Shown: positions 16,199-24,799 of the stretch, in pieces
Position numbering within the stretch: position 1 is the stretch's first letter
Layout of the letters: each line of letters starts with the position of its first letter
Source: Haloarcula vallismortis ATCC 29715
GTDB lineage: Archaea > Halobacteriota > Halobacteria > Halobacteriales > Haloarculaceae
Direction: 5' to 3'
NCBI RefSeq assembly: GCF_000337775.1
Contig: NZ_AOLQ01000056.1
Span: forward strand, 1-64,000
Length of the DNA: 64,000 nt
Program-made: the position numbers and the translations under genes
The notes under the pieces: generated by a model
Told to the model about the DNA's origin: nothing
Database searches by the model: none
Seen by the model: only the letters and a program-made list of their open reading frames with translations

Positions 16199-18112
16199 AT
16201 GGCAAATCGTAACATGACAGGTGCTGGGAACATCGGAAGACAGGACACCACCACTGGTGGTGGTAGCTTCCTCTCGACCATCCCGGACGGGAGTTCAATT
16301 CCCGATGAGACGTGGCAACGCCGGCATAAATATTTCCTCATCACAGTTCTGTCACATATCCCGTTTCTGTTAGTGTTAGGGCTCGTTGAGACAGCACAGA
16401 GTCCGATTATCGGCGCAACCATCCCCGCTGTACCGACCGGACGGGTGCTCCTTCAGATCGGAATCATCGCTGGGTTTGCCTTCGCCGCCGCTCTTCCGCA
16501 ACTCAGCCGTCGAGTGCGAACCGTGCTATCGGTCACAGCACTCGCCTTTTGTACCGGCACGCTCGTGCACTTCAGCGGTGGGTACATCGAGGCACACTTC
16601 CACTTCTTCATCGCAATCGGGATTGCCGCGGTCTATGAAGACTGGATTCCGTTCGGCATTGGCATCGCGTACGTCGTCGTGAGTCACATTATCTTCGGGA
16701 TCATCGACCCCACGTCGGTGTACAACCACACGGCAGCGCAACTGAATCCAATCGCCTGGGGCGCTGTTCACGGTGGTTTCGCCGCAATGCTAGCTATCTC
16801 ACTGACGATTCACCTGAGTTCCATCGAGAGGTCCCGACAAAAGGCACAGACGGAGATTGAGCGCGCTCGTAAACGCGCGAACAAGATCGATAACCTCGAA
16901 GAGGAGCGGGCTGAAATCGAACAGCAGCGCGAAGAAGCACAACGCCTCAGAGACGAGGCTGAGCAGGAGCGTGAAGAGGTCGCTGCGCTCAACAGCCACC
17001 TCGAACTGAAAGCCCAGACGTACAAAGACGCGATGGAGGAAATGGCAGACGGCGACTTCACAACGCGCGTTGATTCGGACAGTATGAACGACTCGATGGC
17101 TGAAATCGGCGTCGCGTTCAACGGTATGGCGGACGAACTCGAAGCGACGCTCGGCGAGATTCAGTCGTTCGCTGCTGCCGTCGATAGTCAGGTCACGGAA
17201 TCGGATTCGGCACTGCAGGAAGTCGCGACAGCGAGCGACGGAGTGAGCAGTTCTATCCAACAGATTGCTGCCGGCGCTGACGAACAGCGGGGAATGGTCG
17301 AGGAGGCAAGCGCCGAGGTCTCGAACTTTTCAGCGGCGGTCGAGGAGATCGCGGCGTCGGCTGATGAAGTCGCACAGACGTCCGCCGAGACCGCTACAAT
17401 CGCAACCGATGGGCAGTCACTCGCCGAAGACACGCTAACTGATGCCAAAGACGTCAAGGCGTCGATCGATGAGACCGTCAAAACAGTGACTGAACTCGAC
17501 GACCAGATGACAGAGATCGCGACGATAGTGGACTTCATCTCCGACATTGCGGAACAGACGAACATGCTCGCGCTGAACGCGAACATCGAAGCGGCCCGCG
17601 CCGGGACCTCCGGGACGGGAGATGCAGGCGACGGCTTCGCCGTTGTGGCTGACGAGGTAAAGACGCTGGCCGACGAGACACAGGAGTCTGCAGGCAATAT
17701 CCGAACCCGAATCGAAAACATTCAGGCCCAGACCGGCACTGTCGTCAGTCAGGTCGAACGGGCGAGTGAGCTAGTCGAAAAAGAGATCGAAGCCGTCGAG
17801 AGGGCTGTTACTGCGTTCGAGCGGGTTGCCGAGAATGCGGCGGAAACCGATACCGGTGTCCAGGAGATCAGCGACACGACTGACAGTCAGGCGGCGACCA
17901 GTGAAGGTGTTGTGTCGATGATTGACGAAGTGGCCGAGATCAGTGTTGAGTCTGCAAGTGAGACGGAATCCGTGTCCGCAACGGTCGAAGAACAAACGGC
18001 CTCTATCACCGAAGTGAGCAACCGGATGGAGTCGCTGTCTGAGCAGGCCCAACAGCTCGAAGCGCTGGTCGGGTCATTCAGCGTCGGGACCGACGCTGCT
18101 CAGTCACAGTAG
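16199..18112 (+). CDS. Methyl-accepting chemotaxis transducer with His-rich six-helix membrane domain (HtrVIII-like)
   Basis: The 637-residue protein has six hydrophobic segments between about residues 43 and 205. Histidines are clustered in or near them, in LSHIPFLL, VHFSGG, EAHFHFF, VSHIIFG and YNHTAAQ. This resembles the Halobacterium aerotaxis transducer HtrVIII, whose membrane histidines are proposed to hold haem. A long Glu/Arg-rich coiled coil (about 210-275) leads into a HAMP-like segment and the signalling domain. Its hairpin tip reads IAEQTNMLALNANIEAARAG (about 455-474). It should relay an oxygen or redox-type signal to CheA. No other che genes are nearby. Confidence 0.85.
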   Translation: MANRNMTGAGNIGRQDTTTGGGSFLSTIPDGSSIPDETWQRRHKYFLITVLSHIPFLLVLGLVETAQSPIIGATIPAVPTGRVLLQIGIIAGFAFAAALPQLSRRVRTVLSVTALAFCTGTLVHFSGGYIEAHFHFFIAIGIAAVYEDWIPFGIGIAYVVVSHIIFGIIDPTSVYNHTAAQLNPIAWGAVHGGFAAMLAISLTIHLSSIERSRQKAQTEIERARKRANKIDNLEEERAEIEQQREEAQRLRDEAEQEREEVAALNSHLELKAQTYKDAMEEMADGDFTTRVDSDSMNDSMAEIGVAFNGMADELEATLGEIQSFAAAVDSQVTESDSALQEVATASDGVSSSIQQIAAGADEQRGMVEEASAEVSNFSAAVEEIAASADEVAQTSAETATIATDGQSLAEDTLTDAKDVKASIDETVKTVTELDDQMTEIATIVDFISDIAEQTNMLALNANIEAARAGTSGTGDAGDGFAVVADEVKTLADETQESAGNIRTRIENIQAQTGTVVSQVERASELVEKEIEAVERAVTAFERVAENAAETDTGVQEISDTTDSQAATSEGVVSMIDEVAEISVESASETESVSATVEEQTASITEVSNRMESLSEQAQQLEALVGSFSVGTDAAQSQ

Positions 18113-18185
18113 CCAGAGTTCCCCACACTTCCAGTTTGCGTCTATACCGACAACTGCAGCCTGTAACCACCGACGAAACACACGC

Positions 18186-18620
18186 TTACTCTGACTCGGA
18201 AACGTCGACAGTGAGGACTGGAACGGACGATTTTGTGACGACCTTCTGTGCTGTGCTCCCGAGCATATTCTTTTCATATTGGTCTGCCTGCGTTCCCATC
18301 GTAATCAGGTCGATGTCGGCGTCCTCAACATATGACACAATGTGGTCCGCTGGTTTGCCTCGCTGTGTAGCTGTCGTCACTTCGATGCCTTCCTGTTCCA
18401 GTGTGTCTCGGACTGCCGACGTGGCTTCTTCGCCCTCCGCTCGTAGGTTCTCCAGTACTTCGTCCTGCATCTCATCGGCCATCGACAGGAATGCCCGGTC
18501 GTCAATGACATACAGCGCATGGACGGTGACATCCCGTCCGTCAGCAATATCGATTGTATGTTCCAGTACCTGTTTCATTGACGCACTTCCATCCGTCGGA
18601 ACGAGAATATCGCTATACAT
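18186..18620 (-). CDS. Universal stress protein UspA family
   Basis: This 144-residue single-domain UspA protein starts MYSDILVPTDGSASM and ends VPVLTVDVSESE, both typical. The ATP-binding loop region reads ITMGTQADQYEKNMLGSTAQ. The canonical G-x2-G-x9-G-S/T is only partly kept, with Ala in place of the second glycine, so nucleotide binding may be altered. It stands between the convergent transducer gene and the same-strand sulfatase-like gene 119 bp away, and is probably a single-gene unit. Confidence 0.88.
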   Translation of the reverse strand: MYSDILVPTDGSASMKQVLEHTIDIADGRDVTVHALYVIDDRAFLSMADEMQDEVLENLRAEGEEATSAVRDTLEQEGIEVTTATQRGKPADHIVSYVEDADIDLITMGTQADQYEKNMLGSTAQKVVTKSSVPVLTVDVSESE

Positions 18621-18739
18621 CGTTCGTATAAATCAAGTTAGTACAAACATCCCTTTCGATTCTGTCCAGCGTTCCGAAATATGGCCGCCGTATCGCGAAC
18701 GGGGATGCCACTGCTCGGCCCGGTCTTGTTGAAACCCAT

Positions 18740-20095
18740 TCAAAGATAGCCGAGCCGTTCAAGCCGTGACTTGACATCGATGTCGTCGAAGCCATCGATG
18801 TCGTATTCCGCCATCTCGTCTTCTCCGGCAGCGAGTTCGGTGATGTCGAGTGTCTCACTGTGCTCTGCGGAGTCAGCGATAACGTCGGACGGCGGGCGGT
18901 CGATAGGGGTCCCGTCACTTGGCTCGGACCGCCGACCATGCACGACCGCCTCGTACTCGTCATCCCCCCACGCTGCGCGCTTGTAAACGGTGTCGCCGGG
19001 CCCGTCTTGATACACGAGCGACGCAGACTGTCGGAATCGGTCCGGTTCGTCAGTGTACTGTTCGGCGTACTCCGCCGTCTGTCCGGTCGGTGGTGCTTGG
19101 TACGCAGTTGTCTGGCCATCGGGTGCGAGGAACCACCCGGAATCGTCCTCATCGCCGTCGAAGGCGGCTAGCACGGCGTCGGGGAACCGTGCCAACGTTG
19201 CCAGCGACTCGATTCGCTGTCTATCGCTCTGCCCCGGACCGCTGACGACCAGCGGCACGTGAAACAGTTCCTCTTGGGTCCCCATCCCGTGCATGACGGC
19301 AGGTGGCTCAGTAGCCGCCTGTGGTGGTTCCCCGAACCCGTCACCGTGGTCCGATGTGATGACAACGAGCGTCTCGTCTAAAACACCGCGTGCCTCCAGA
19401 GTACCGATTACCTGTTCCAGAATGGCGTCGGTCTGTCGAATCGCCCCGTCGTACAGCGGTTCGAGCAGTTGTCCGACGCCCGCCGGAAGTTGCTCTCCGT
19501 AGACGCTCCACTCCCACTTGATCGGGAGTTCGTCGTGCATCGCCCAGTAAAAGTCCGTGCCCCACTCATCGTAGGCGTCCCGCGTCGCGTACGGCATATG
19601 CGCGTCCATCAGATTCAGGCACGCCGCCCAGGACTCCGTCTGTTCGTCGACCCACTCAGTTAGCTTATCAGCGTACCAGAAGCCGTCGACGCCGTTGCGT
19701 GTCTCGGACGGGTCGTCGACGTCTGTCGAGTCGGGCCGCTCCGTGACGACGGTCTCGAAGCTGTCACTGAGGCCGGACGGGTGCACCGTGAGATACGGGT
19801 TCTCGGTGAAGACGCCGGTCTCGTAACCCTCCCCGTCGAGGAAATCAAAGATGGTCTGTCCGGGTTCCAGCCGCTCGGTAATCCGGAGCGTATGGCCCTC
19901 AGATGGGACACCGGTGAACAGACTCGTATGGGCCGGTAGCGACCAGCTTGCGGTCGTCCGTGCCTGTGTGTACACCGTCGCCTCACGACTGAATGCTTCG
20001 AGAAAGGGTGTGGTCCTGCGTCGATGACCTAACAGCGAGGTGTTCGCCGCGCGTACGCAGTCGAGAACGACGAGTAACACGTTTGGCCGACCCAT
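18740..20095 (-). CDS. Sulfatase family hydrolase
   Basis: The 451-residue protein opens with MGRPNVLLVVLDCVRAANTS. It has the nucleophile region ASWSLPAHTSLFTG at about 50-63, the DAHMPY segment, and VITSDHGDGFGEP for metal binding. The Ser-x-Pro-x-His variant is common in haloarchaeal members of this family, and whether it is matured to formylglycine is unknown. The long C-terminal third is acidic. The last residues SRLERLGYL repeat those of the protein at 4666-5535. I start at the ATG at 20095 rather than an upstream TTG. No signal peptide is seen, so the enzyme should be cytoplasmic. Confidence 0.85.
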   Translation of the reverse strand: MGRPNVLLVVLDCVRAANTSLLGHRRRTTPFLEAFSREATVYTQARTTASWSLPAHTSLFTGVPSEGHTLRITERLEPGQTIFDFLDGEGYETGVFTENPYLTVHPSGLSDSFETVVTERPDSTDVDDPSETRNGVDGFWYADKLTEWVDEQTESWAACLNLMDAHMPYATRDAYDEWGTDFYWAMHDELPIKWEWSVYGEQLPAGVGQLLEPLYDGAIRQTDAILEQVIGTLEARGVLDETLVVITSDHGDGFGEPPQAATEPPAVMHGMGTQEELFHVPLVVSGPGQSDRQRIESLATLARFPDAVLAAFDGDEDDSGWFLAPDGQTTAYQAPPTGQTAEYAEQYTDEPDRFRQSASLVYQDGPGDTVYKRAAWGDDEYEAVVHGRRSEPSDGTPIDRPPSDVIADSAEHSETLDITELAAGEDEMAEYDIDGFDDIDVKSRLERLGYL

Positions 20096-20232
20096 TGTCA
20101 ACCTTCAGAAGGTGTCCACGGCAAAAGTATGTTCTGTAATCGCTACTTTCACCACAGCACTGGTGGGCCGTCTCGACACGTATAGGATTCACATAGACTG
20201 TCCGAATCAGGCCCCGCGTGAGTATATTTTAT

Positions 20233-20658
20233 ATGGGTCGACAGTATGGTAATAATCACGTGGTAAAATCGACGGTCCGGTTTCCCGAAGCGGTGATAGA
20301 CTGCGTCGAGGAGATGGTAGCGGAGGGTGTCTTCTCGAACAAGTCCGAGTTCCAGCGGTTCGCCGTTGAGTACGTTCTTTCGGAGATTGAGGACTACGAA
20401 CCCGAGATGGTTGATTTCGACGAACTCCAGAAAGAGGTCTTCCAACACCAGCCGGCTACCAACGGTCCCGAGATGTCGCCGGAGATCAACGAGAACTTCT
20501 ATGAGAACGCCGCGCGCGTCCGACAGTTCGCGATTCGCGGTGACATCGAGACGGCAGAGGAGTACATCGACACTGCCTACCCCGTCACCGACCCCCGCTG
20601 TTTGCTCCTCGACGACTTACTCGAACCCTACCGACAGCGCGAAACCGCCGACGAATAG
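20233..20658 (+). CDS. Ribbon-helix-helix transcriptional regulator
   Basis: The 141-residue protein has an N-terminal RHH domain: VKSTVRFPEAVIDCVEEMV forms the ribbon and first helix, followed by FSNKSEFQRFAVEYVL. RHH proteins bind operator DNA as dimers through the beta ribbon. The C-terminal 95 residues are acidic and helical and lack a recognised ligand domain. A TATA-like tatattttatat overlaps the region just before the ATG at 20233. A GTG at 20218 is an alternative start. It resembles the longer RHH regulators of haloarchaea such as those near cell-division genes, but no ftsZ is nearby. Confidence 0.75.
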   Translation: MGRQYGNNHVVKSTVRFPEAVIDCVEEMVAEGVFSNKSEFQRFAVEYVLSEIEDYEPEMVDFDELQKEVFQHQPATNGPEMSPEINENFYENAARVRQFAIRGDIETAEEYIDTAYPVTDPRCLLLDDLLEPYRQRETADE

Positions 20659-20716
20659 CCCTTGGGCTGATACTCGGTTGCCTCACTGTATCTTGCAGAC
20701 AGTCTTTCCCGGAGCG

Positions 20717-21796
20717 TCAGTCGTCGTCAGCGCGGGCCTCTGGCGTCGCCTCCGAGCGTGGCCCGGCGGCGTGTCCCTCGTGTGTCAGCGCTGTTGCGAA
20801 CAGCTCCGCCGAGACTGCGGGAACGTCCACGTCCTCGACCGCTCCCTCGGACTCGATTTCGTCAACTGAACGCGGGTATTTCCTGAGGTCTTTGTGGATC
20901 GCTATGCCTGCATCAGCCCCCTCACCCATCGCAATCGGGATCTGGTTGTGGCCCGGCGTGAGATCACCAACGGCGTAGACCCCGGAGACACTGGTCTCGC
21001 CGTGGTCGTCGACTGCCACCGTCCCGTCGTCGTTTCTATCGAGCCCCAGTTCATCGGCCAGTTCCGCGTGGTAGTTCGACCCCAGCATCGGGAAGCCGCC
21101 CTTGTACTCCCGAACGCTCCCGTCTTCGAACTCGTAGGCTGAGAGCCAGCCGTCGTCGTCAGTCTGCTTGCCCGACAGCTCTGTATCGATGATTTCGACC
21201 GGGTGATTGTCGAGCATCGTCTGCGTCTCGTCGCTCCACTCCGGCTCTTCACCGCGGGTCAGTATGTCCACGTCGTCGGTGTAGTTCAGCATAATCATCG
21301 CGACGTGGGCCGCGGCTTCGCCGGTGCCCATGACGAAGACCGGTTCGCCGACGAACATGAACGCGTCACAGTGGAGACACCAGTGCAGCCCCTTGCCAGT
21401 GCGCGGCAACGGCGGGTCCGGACGCTCGTCGGCGAACCCGGTCGCCAGGACGACCCGCTTGACCGCTAGTTCGTCGTCATCCGTCGTCACCGTGAATCCG
21501 TCCTCGTCCCCGTTTGCGAGTGGCTCGACCGACTCCACGAAGCCTCGCTCGTAGGTCCCGCCGTAATCCTGCACCTGCTCGCGGGCAGTTTCTAAGAACT
21601 CGTTCCCCGAAACGTCCTCAGTGACGCCGATGACGTTGTGCGTGTCGGTCATCATCGCGGCGCGGCCGCCACCGCGGTTGATGACAATCGTGTCCATCCC
21701 GAGTCGAGTGGCGTATAGCGCGCTCGTCAGCCCGGCCGGCCCACCGCCGACCACGGCCACATCGTAATCGTACTCTCCGTCAGTATACATTACCAT
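20717..21796 (-). CDS. FAD-dependent NAD(P) oxidoreductase, thioredoxin-reductase-like
   Basis: This flavoprotein of about 359 residues starts with the FAD-binding fold DVAVVGGGPAGLTSALYATR. It has an NAD(P) region FVMGTGEAAAHVAMI and a final FAD motif GVYAVGDLTPGHNQIP. The segment GLHWCLHCDAFMF holds a C-x2-C pair at the position of the thioredoxin reductase disulfide (CxxC before D), so redox chemistry on a thiol partner is likely. A haloarchaeal extension of about 60 residues rich in Glu/Asp follows. An ATG at 21790 or a TTG at 21811 are other starts; 21796 is preceded by an AT-rich box about 25 bp upstream. Confidence 0.85.
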   Translation of the reverse strand: MVMYTDGEYDYDVAVVGGGPAGLTSALYATRLGMDTIVINRGGGRAAMMTDTHNVIGVTEDVSGNEFLETAREQVQDYGGTYERGFVESVEPLANGDEDGFTVTTDDDELAVKRVVLATGFADERPDPPLPRTGKGLHWCLHCDAFMFVGEPVFVMGTGEAAAHVAMIMLNYTDDVDILTRGEEPEWSDETQTMLDNHPVEIIDTELSGKQTDDDGWLSAYEFEDGSVREYKGGFPMLGSNYHAELADELGLDRNDDGTVAVDDHGETSVSGVYAVGDLTPGHNQIPIAMGEGADAGIAIHKDLRKYPRSVDEIESEGAVEDVDVPAVSAELFATALTHEGHAAGPRSEATPEARADDD

Positions 21797-21909
21797 ACCG
21801 TACGTGCTCAAGCAATAAAAACAGCAGAACGGCGGGGACCTACACAGCGATCTGACGCCGGTGAGTCACGGTTTGAGTGACGCAAACGACAGGTTCGTTG
21901 GGACCTGTC

Positions 21910-22584
21910 TCACCCGGGACCGAGAGCTGCGATGTCGGCCCCGACTGTCGCCTGTGCATCAGCTGGGTTCGGGTCACTGTCTGCGAGATGCGTCCACTCG
22001 TGGGTCGGGAGCGTTGATAGGTGGTCAGTAATTGCGGTACTGTATGGCGTCGCTTGCACGGTGCTCTCCTTGTCCCTCCAGATATGGTTGATGACGGTCA
22101 TCGAATCGATACGTATCTCGACTGTATCGGGGTCACACCGCGCAGCCAGCGCCTGCAGTCCGAGGTGGAGAGCAGCGTATTCTGCGACGTTGTTGTTCGT
22201 CCGGGAGCCGACCGGACGCCCGAGTCGGGCAATCGGTGTTTCGTCCGCCTGAATCACCGCTCCGGCACCGGCCGGGCCGTTACTGTGTGCGCTGCCGTCC
22301 ACATAGAGAACTACCTGTGACACTTCAGAAGTAGCCGCGTCCTGCTGTGACGGGGGCGGGCCAGATTCCACAAGCCCGTCGATTGCAGTCCGTATTTCAT
22401 CGGCGGACGTTTCCGGGTCGAATAGGCCACCGTAGCCAGCAACGGCAGCATTGATGGCATCGATAGCGGGGGTGAGTTCGTATCGATACAGGGCCAGGAG
22501 CTCGTCGACCCGCGTTGCCAGCGGCGAGAGCGTCTCCGATGGCAGCCGCTCTCTGTCACCTGCTGGCTCGTTGTGACGGTCCAT
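21910..22584 (-). CDS. Ribonuclease HI family protein
   Basis: The 224-residue product has an N-terminal helical part (1-85) and a C-terminal RNase H domain. The four acidic positions are visible: Asp in LYVDGSAHSNGPAGAGAVI, Glu in NNNVAEYAAL, Asp in IRIDSMTVINHI, and a final Asp in PNPADAQATVGADI. This domain cleaves RNA of RNA-DNA hybrids. The N-terminal part is not a typical hybrid-binding domain. A second, more divergent RNase H-fold protein lies at 27320-27766. The gene is 85 bp from the divergent HflX-like gene. Confidence 0.85.
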   Translation of the reverse strand: MDRHNEPAGDRERLPSETLSPLATRVDELLALYRYELTPAIDAINAAVAGYGGLFDPETSADEIRTAIDGLVESGPPPSQQDAATSEVSQVVLYVDGSAHSNGPAGAGAVIQADETPIARLGRPVGSRTNNNVAEYAALHLGLQALAARCDPDTVEIRIDSMTVINHIWRDKESTVQATPYSTAITDHLSTLPTHEWTHLADSDPNPADAQATVGADIAALGPG

Positions 22585-22669
22585 CAACGAACGGTAACCG
22601 CGGCTCCCTCAAAGACACTTCGCCGCGACAGGCCCAAGACCTGCAGGAACATATAGCAACTGTCGGCTG

Positions 22670-23770
22670 ATGACTGCGCCAACACTTCTTGTGAGCCAGT
22701 CCGGACGGCTTACTCACGGCCTGTCAGCCGTGGCTTCGGCACAGACCGATGGGCCGGTTGTGACACTCACCACTGACTGTCCGGAAGACAACCAGTACTA
22801 CCTTTCACCTGCAACTATCGAAACAATCGAGCGGCGCTATCCCGACGATGATACCGCGCCTGCTACTGTTGTTGTCGATGGACAGATGCACCCGGGACAG
22901 CACGTTGACTTACGGTCTCGACTCGAACCTGTCACTGTTCGTGACGTGCGTGCCGCCGTCTGGGAGTGGCTTGGCGAAGCAAACCCCGTTGCGGCGACGT
23001 GTCTCGAACTACAGCACGCTCGAATTGCCCGCCGTGGGGCTGCCGCCGCGCAGCGCGAGGCGGCTGACCGCGGCCCGTCCGGCACAAGTGGCTCTGTCGC
23101 GGCATATGACGAACAGATACAGCAGTTGCGGGACACACTCGCGGCGCAACAGACAGCAGCCTCCCAGCGGATTCAGACCGGCTACTCGGACGTTGACGGG
23201 CGGATAGTGCTGCTTGGCCGGGTCACTGCGCCGACGACGCCTCTCTGGGCCGCCCTCACCGAGACAACTGCAACTGCTACCGCCGGCCGTCCAGCGCAGC
23301 CAACGACGGCGACGACGACGGTCGGACCACACACACTCGCCGTGACCGACACGCCCGGGATACCCGGAACTCACGGCATTCCGGACTGGCTGGGACGGGC
23401 ACTCCCCGGCCTGACGGCGGCAATCGAACAGGCGACGTGTGTCCTGTGCGTCGGCGAGGGCCGTGAGAGCCTGCGTGCCGCGGTCGCCGAAGAGTTCGAC
23501 GTCCGGTGTCGTGCACTGCCGTCCGACACCGAGTCTACGGCCCGTGAAACGCTCAAAGCGACGCTCGACACGTCGGAGCTTGCTATCAAACTCCCGTATA
23601 GTGACCCGGCGCATACGCTTGTTTCTGAGCTATACGAAGAAGCGACCGTGCATACGGTCGAATACGACGATGCGATCTATCTTCACGTAGCGGTGTCACA
23701 AGCCGCGAATCGTGACCTGCGACGCCGTGTCTCCGCAGTCGATGGCGACATACAGGCATACGATGGGTAG
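22670..23770 (+). CDS. HflX-like protein lacking the GTPase P-loop
   Basis: The 366-residue protein follows the HflX plan. Its N-terminal domain contains VVVDGQMHPGQHVDLRSRLE (about 67-86, close to the HflX segment VFDGELSPSQ). A helical coiled region follows (about 106-170), then a G-domain-like part. The G1 loop should read GxxxxGKS; here the segment GRIVLLGRVTAPTTPLW (177-193) has no Gly-Lys-Ser. The G3 motif DTPG is present at 227-230, but N-K-x-D is absent. It therefore probably cannot bind GTP in the usual way and may be a ribosome- or regulator-type pseudo-GTPase. The high Ala/Thr content suggests fast divergence. Confidence 0.7.
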   Translation: MTAPTLLVSQSGRLTHGLSAVASAQTDGPVVTLTTDCPEDNQYYLSPATIETIERRYPDDDTAPATVVVDGQMHPGQHVDLRSRLEPVTVRDVRAAVWEWLGEANPVAATCLELQHARIARRGAAAAQREAADRGPSGTSGSVAAYDEQIQQLRDTLAAQQTAASQRIQTGYSDVDGRIVLLGRVTAPTTPLWAALTETTATATAGRPAQPTTATTTVGPHTLAVTDTPGIPGTHGIPDWLGRALPGLTAAIEQATCVLCVGEGRESLRAAVAEEFDVRCRALPSDTESTARETLKATLDTSELAIKLPYSDPAHTLVSELYEEATVHTVEYDDAIYLHVAVSQAANRDLRRRVSAVDGDIQAYDG

Positions 23771-23894
23771 TGTGGTATCCGTGCGACACCTGTTATGCGA
23801 CCCCAGCTCCGGCTCTCTCTGGTGACGAATACGATTGCCTCTCGGGCCAGACCACACGGACAGCGTTATTCTCCCGGAGAACTGTGTGTTCCAC

Positions 23895-24221
23895 ATGGGG
23901 CAGACGACGCTACACGGGGTTGATATTGCGTCGCTCCGGGAGACGTATCTGCGGAAGGTCACTGAAACCCTCCCGCAACGAGCCCGGGCGCGTGGAGACT
24001 GGCCGATCTGTCAGGACCACTGTTTCAGTCGCGTCGTCCTCGACAACGTGTTCGAAGACGAGTGGTACGACCACGTCGACGGACGGCCGGCGTACGAACA
24101 TCTCTCGGTGGCAGAACTCAGACAGGCTATCGAGATCGCCGACCGAATGCTCGATGGGGAGCGTCCCACGGTCGTCGAGCTACACACTAACTCGCTGCAG
24201 TGGCGTGGGAAAACCGAGTAG
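23895..24221 (+). CDS. Conserved haloarchaeal protein of unknown function
   Basis: The 108-residue protein has the look of a conserved haloarchaeal family, with GDWPICQDHCFSRVVLDNVF in the middle followed by EWYDHVDGRPAYEHLS. It is compact, with a Trp/His/Cys-rich centre (W-P-x-C-x2-H-C). The rich set of aromatic and His residues could form a metal or ligand site. I cannot name the family. An in-frame start 20 codons earlier is possible, but the ATG at 23895 precedes the conserved-looking part. Confidence 0.7.
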   Translation: MGQTTLHGVDIASLRETYLRKVTETLPQRARARGDWPICQDHCFSRVVLDNVFEDEWYDHVDGRPAYEHLSVAELRQAIEIADRMLDGERPTVVELHTNSLQWRGKTE

Positions 24222-24328
24222 CCAGTGCTGTGGGGCTCGACGGCGGCTGACGCATCGCTCGACTCGGCGACTCGAATCTGTGGATAGGAGCTGCAATAAG
24301 TCGTACTGCCGTATCGAGTAACCAACTG

Positions 24329-24658
24329 ATGACTATCGACCGGGTCGAAGTAAGTCATACTGCTGCAGAGAAAGCAGACCGATATCTGTCCCCAGCACAA
24401 CTCGAAACGGTTCTGCGGGAACACACTGGGTACGTCTGCCGACGCACGTCACCGAACCACGACAATCTCTACCCGGACAATGAATTCACACTGCGCGGTG
24501 AGTTCTATGGACTCTCGCTCGATATTGTATTCGCCGTCGAAAGCGACCGCGTCGCAGTCATCACACAGATGTCACAGCACAGTGACAGCCTGCGCGGGCA
24601 ATTCTACGAGTACGTCGGAGACACCGCCGAGGACGCGATTACGCACGCCCGATTGTAG
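24329..24658 (+). CDS. Small protein of unknown function
   Basis: The 109-residue product begins MTIDRVEVSHTAAEKADRYL and is followed by a His/Tyr-rich middle and a beta-strand-rich end, FYGLSLDIVFAV and RVAVITQMSQH. The alternating pattern suggests a small alpha/beta domain. I see no diagnostic motif. It lies between the previous unknown protein and the sugar dehydrogenase gene, all on the plus strand but with gaps above 100 bp. Co-transcription is therefore uncertain. Confidence 0.6.
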   Translation: MTIDRVEVSHTAAEKADRYLSPAQLETVLREHTGYVCRRTSPNHDNLYPDNEFTLRGEFYGLSLDIVFAVESDRVAVITQMSQHSDSLRGQFYEYVGDTAEDAITHARL

Positions 24659-24799
24659 TGTGGCCACAGCGCGGTTCCGGAAGCTGGCCTCGTCAGGCTG
24701 GCAACGAGTCCGCTATCGACTGCCGACACAGTCAGTGTGGGCCGACTGCACGCAGTTGGGACCGCAGTTAACAGCACTGAGACCGTAGCCGTGGCTACG

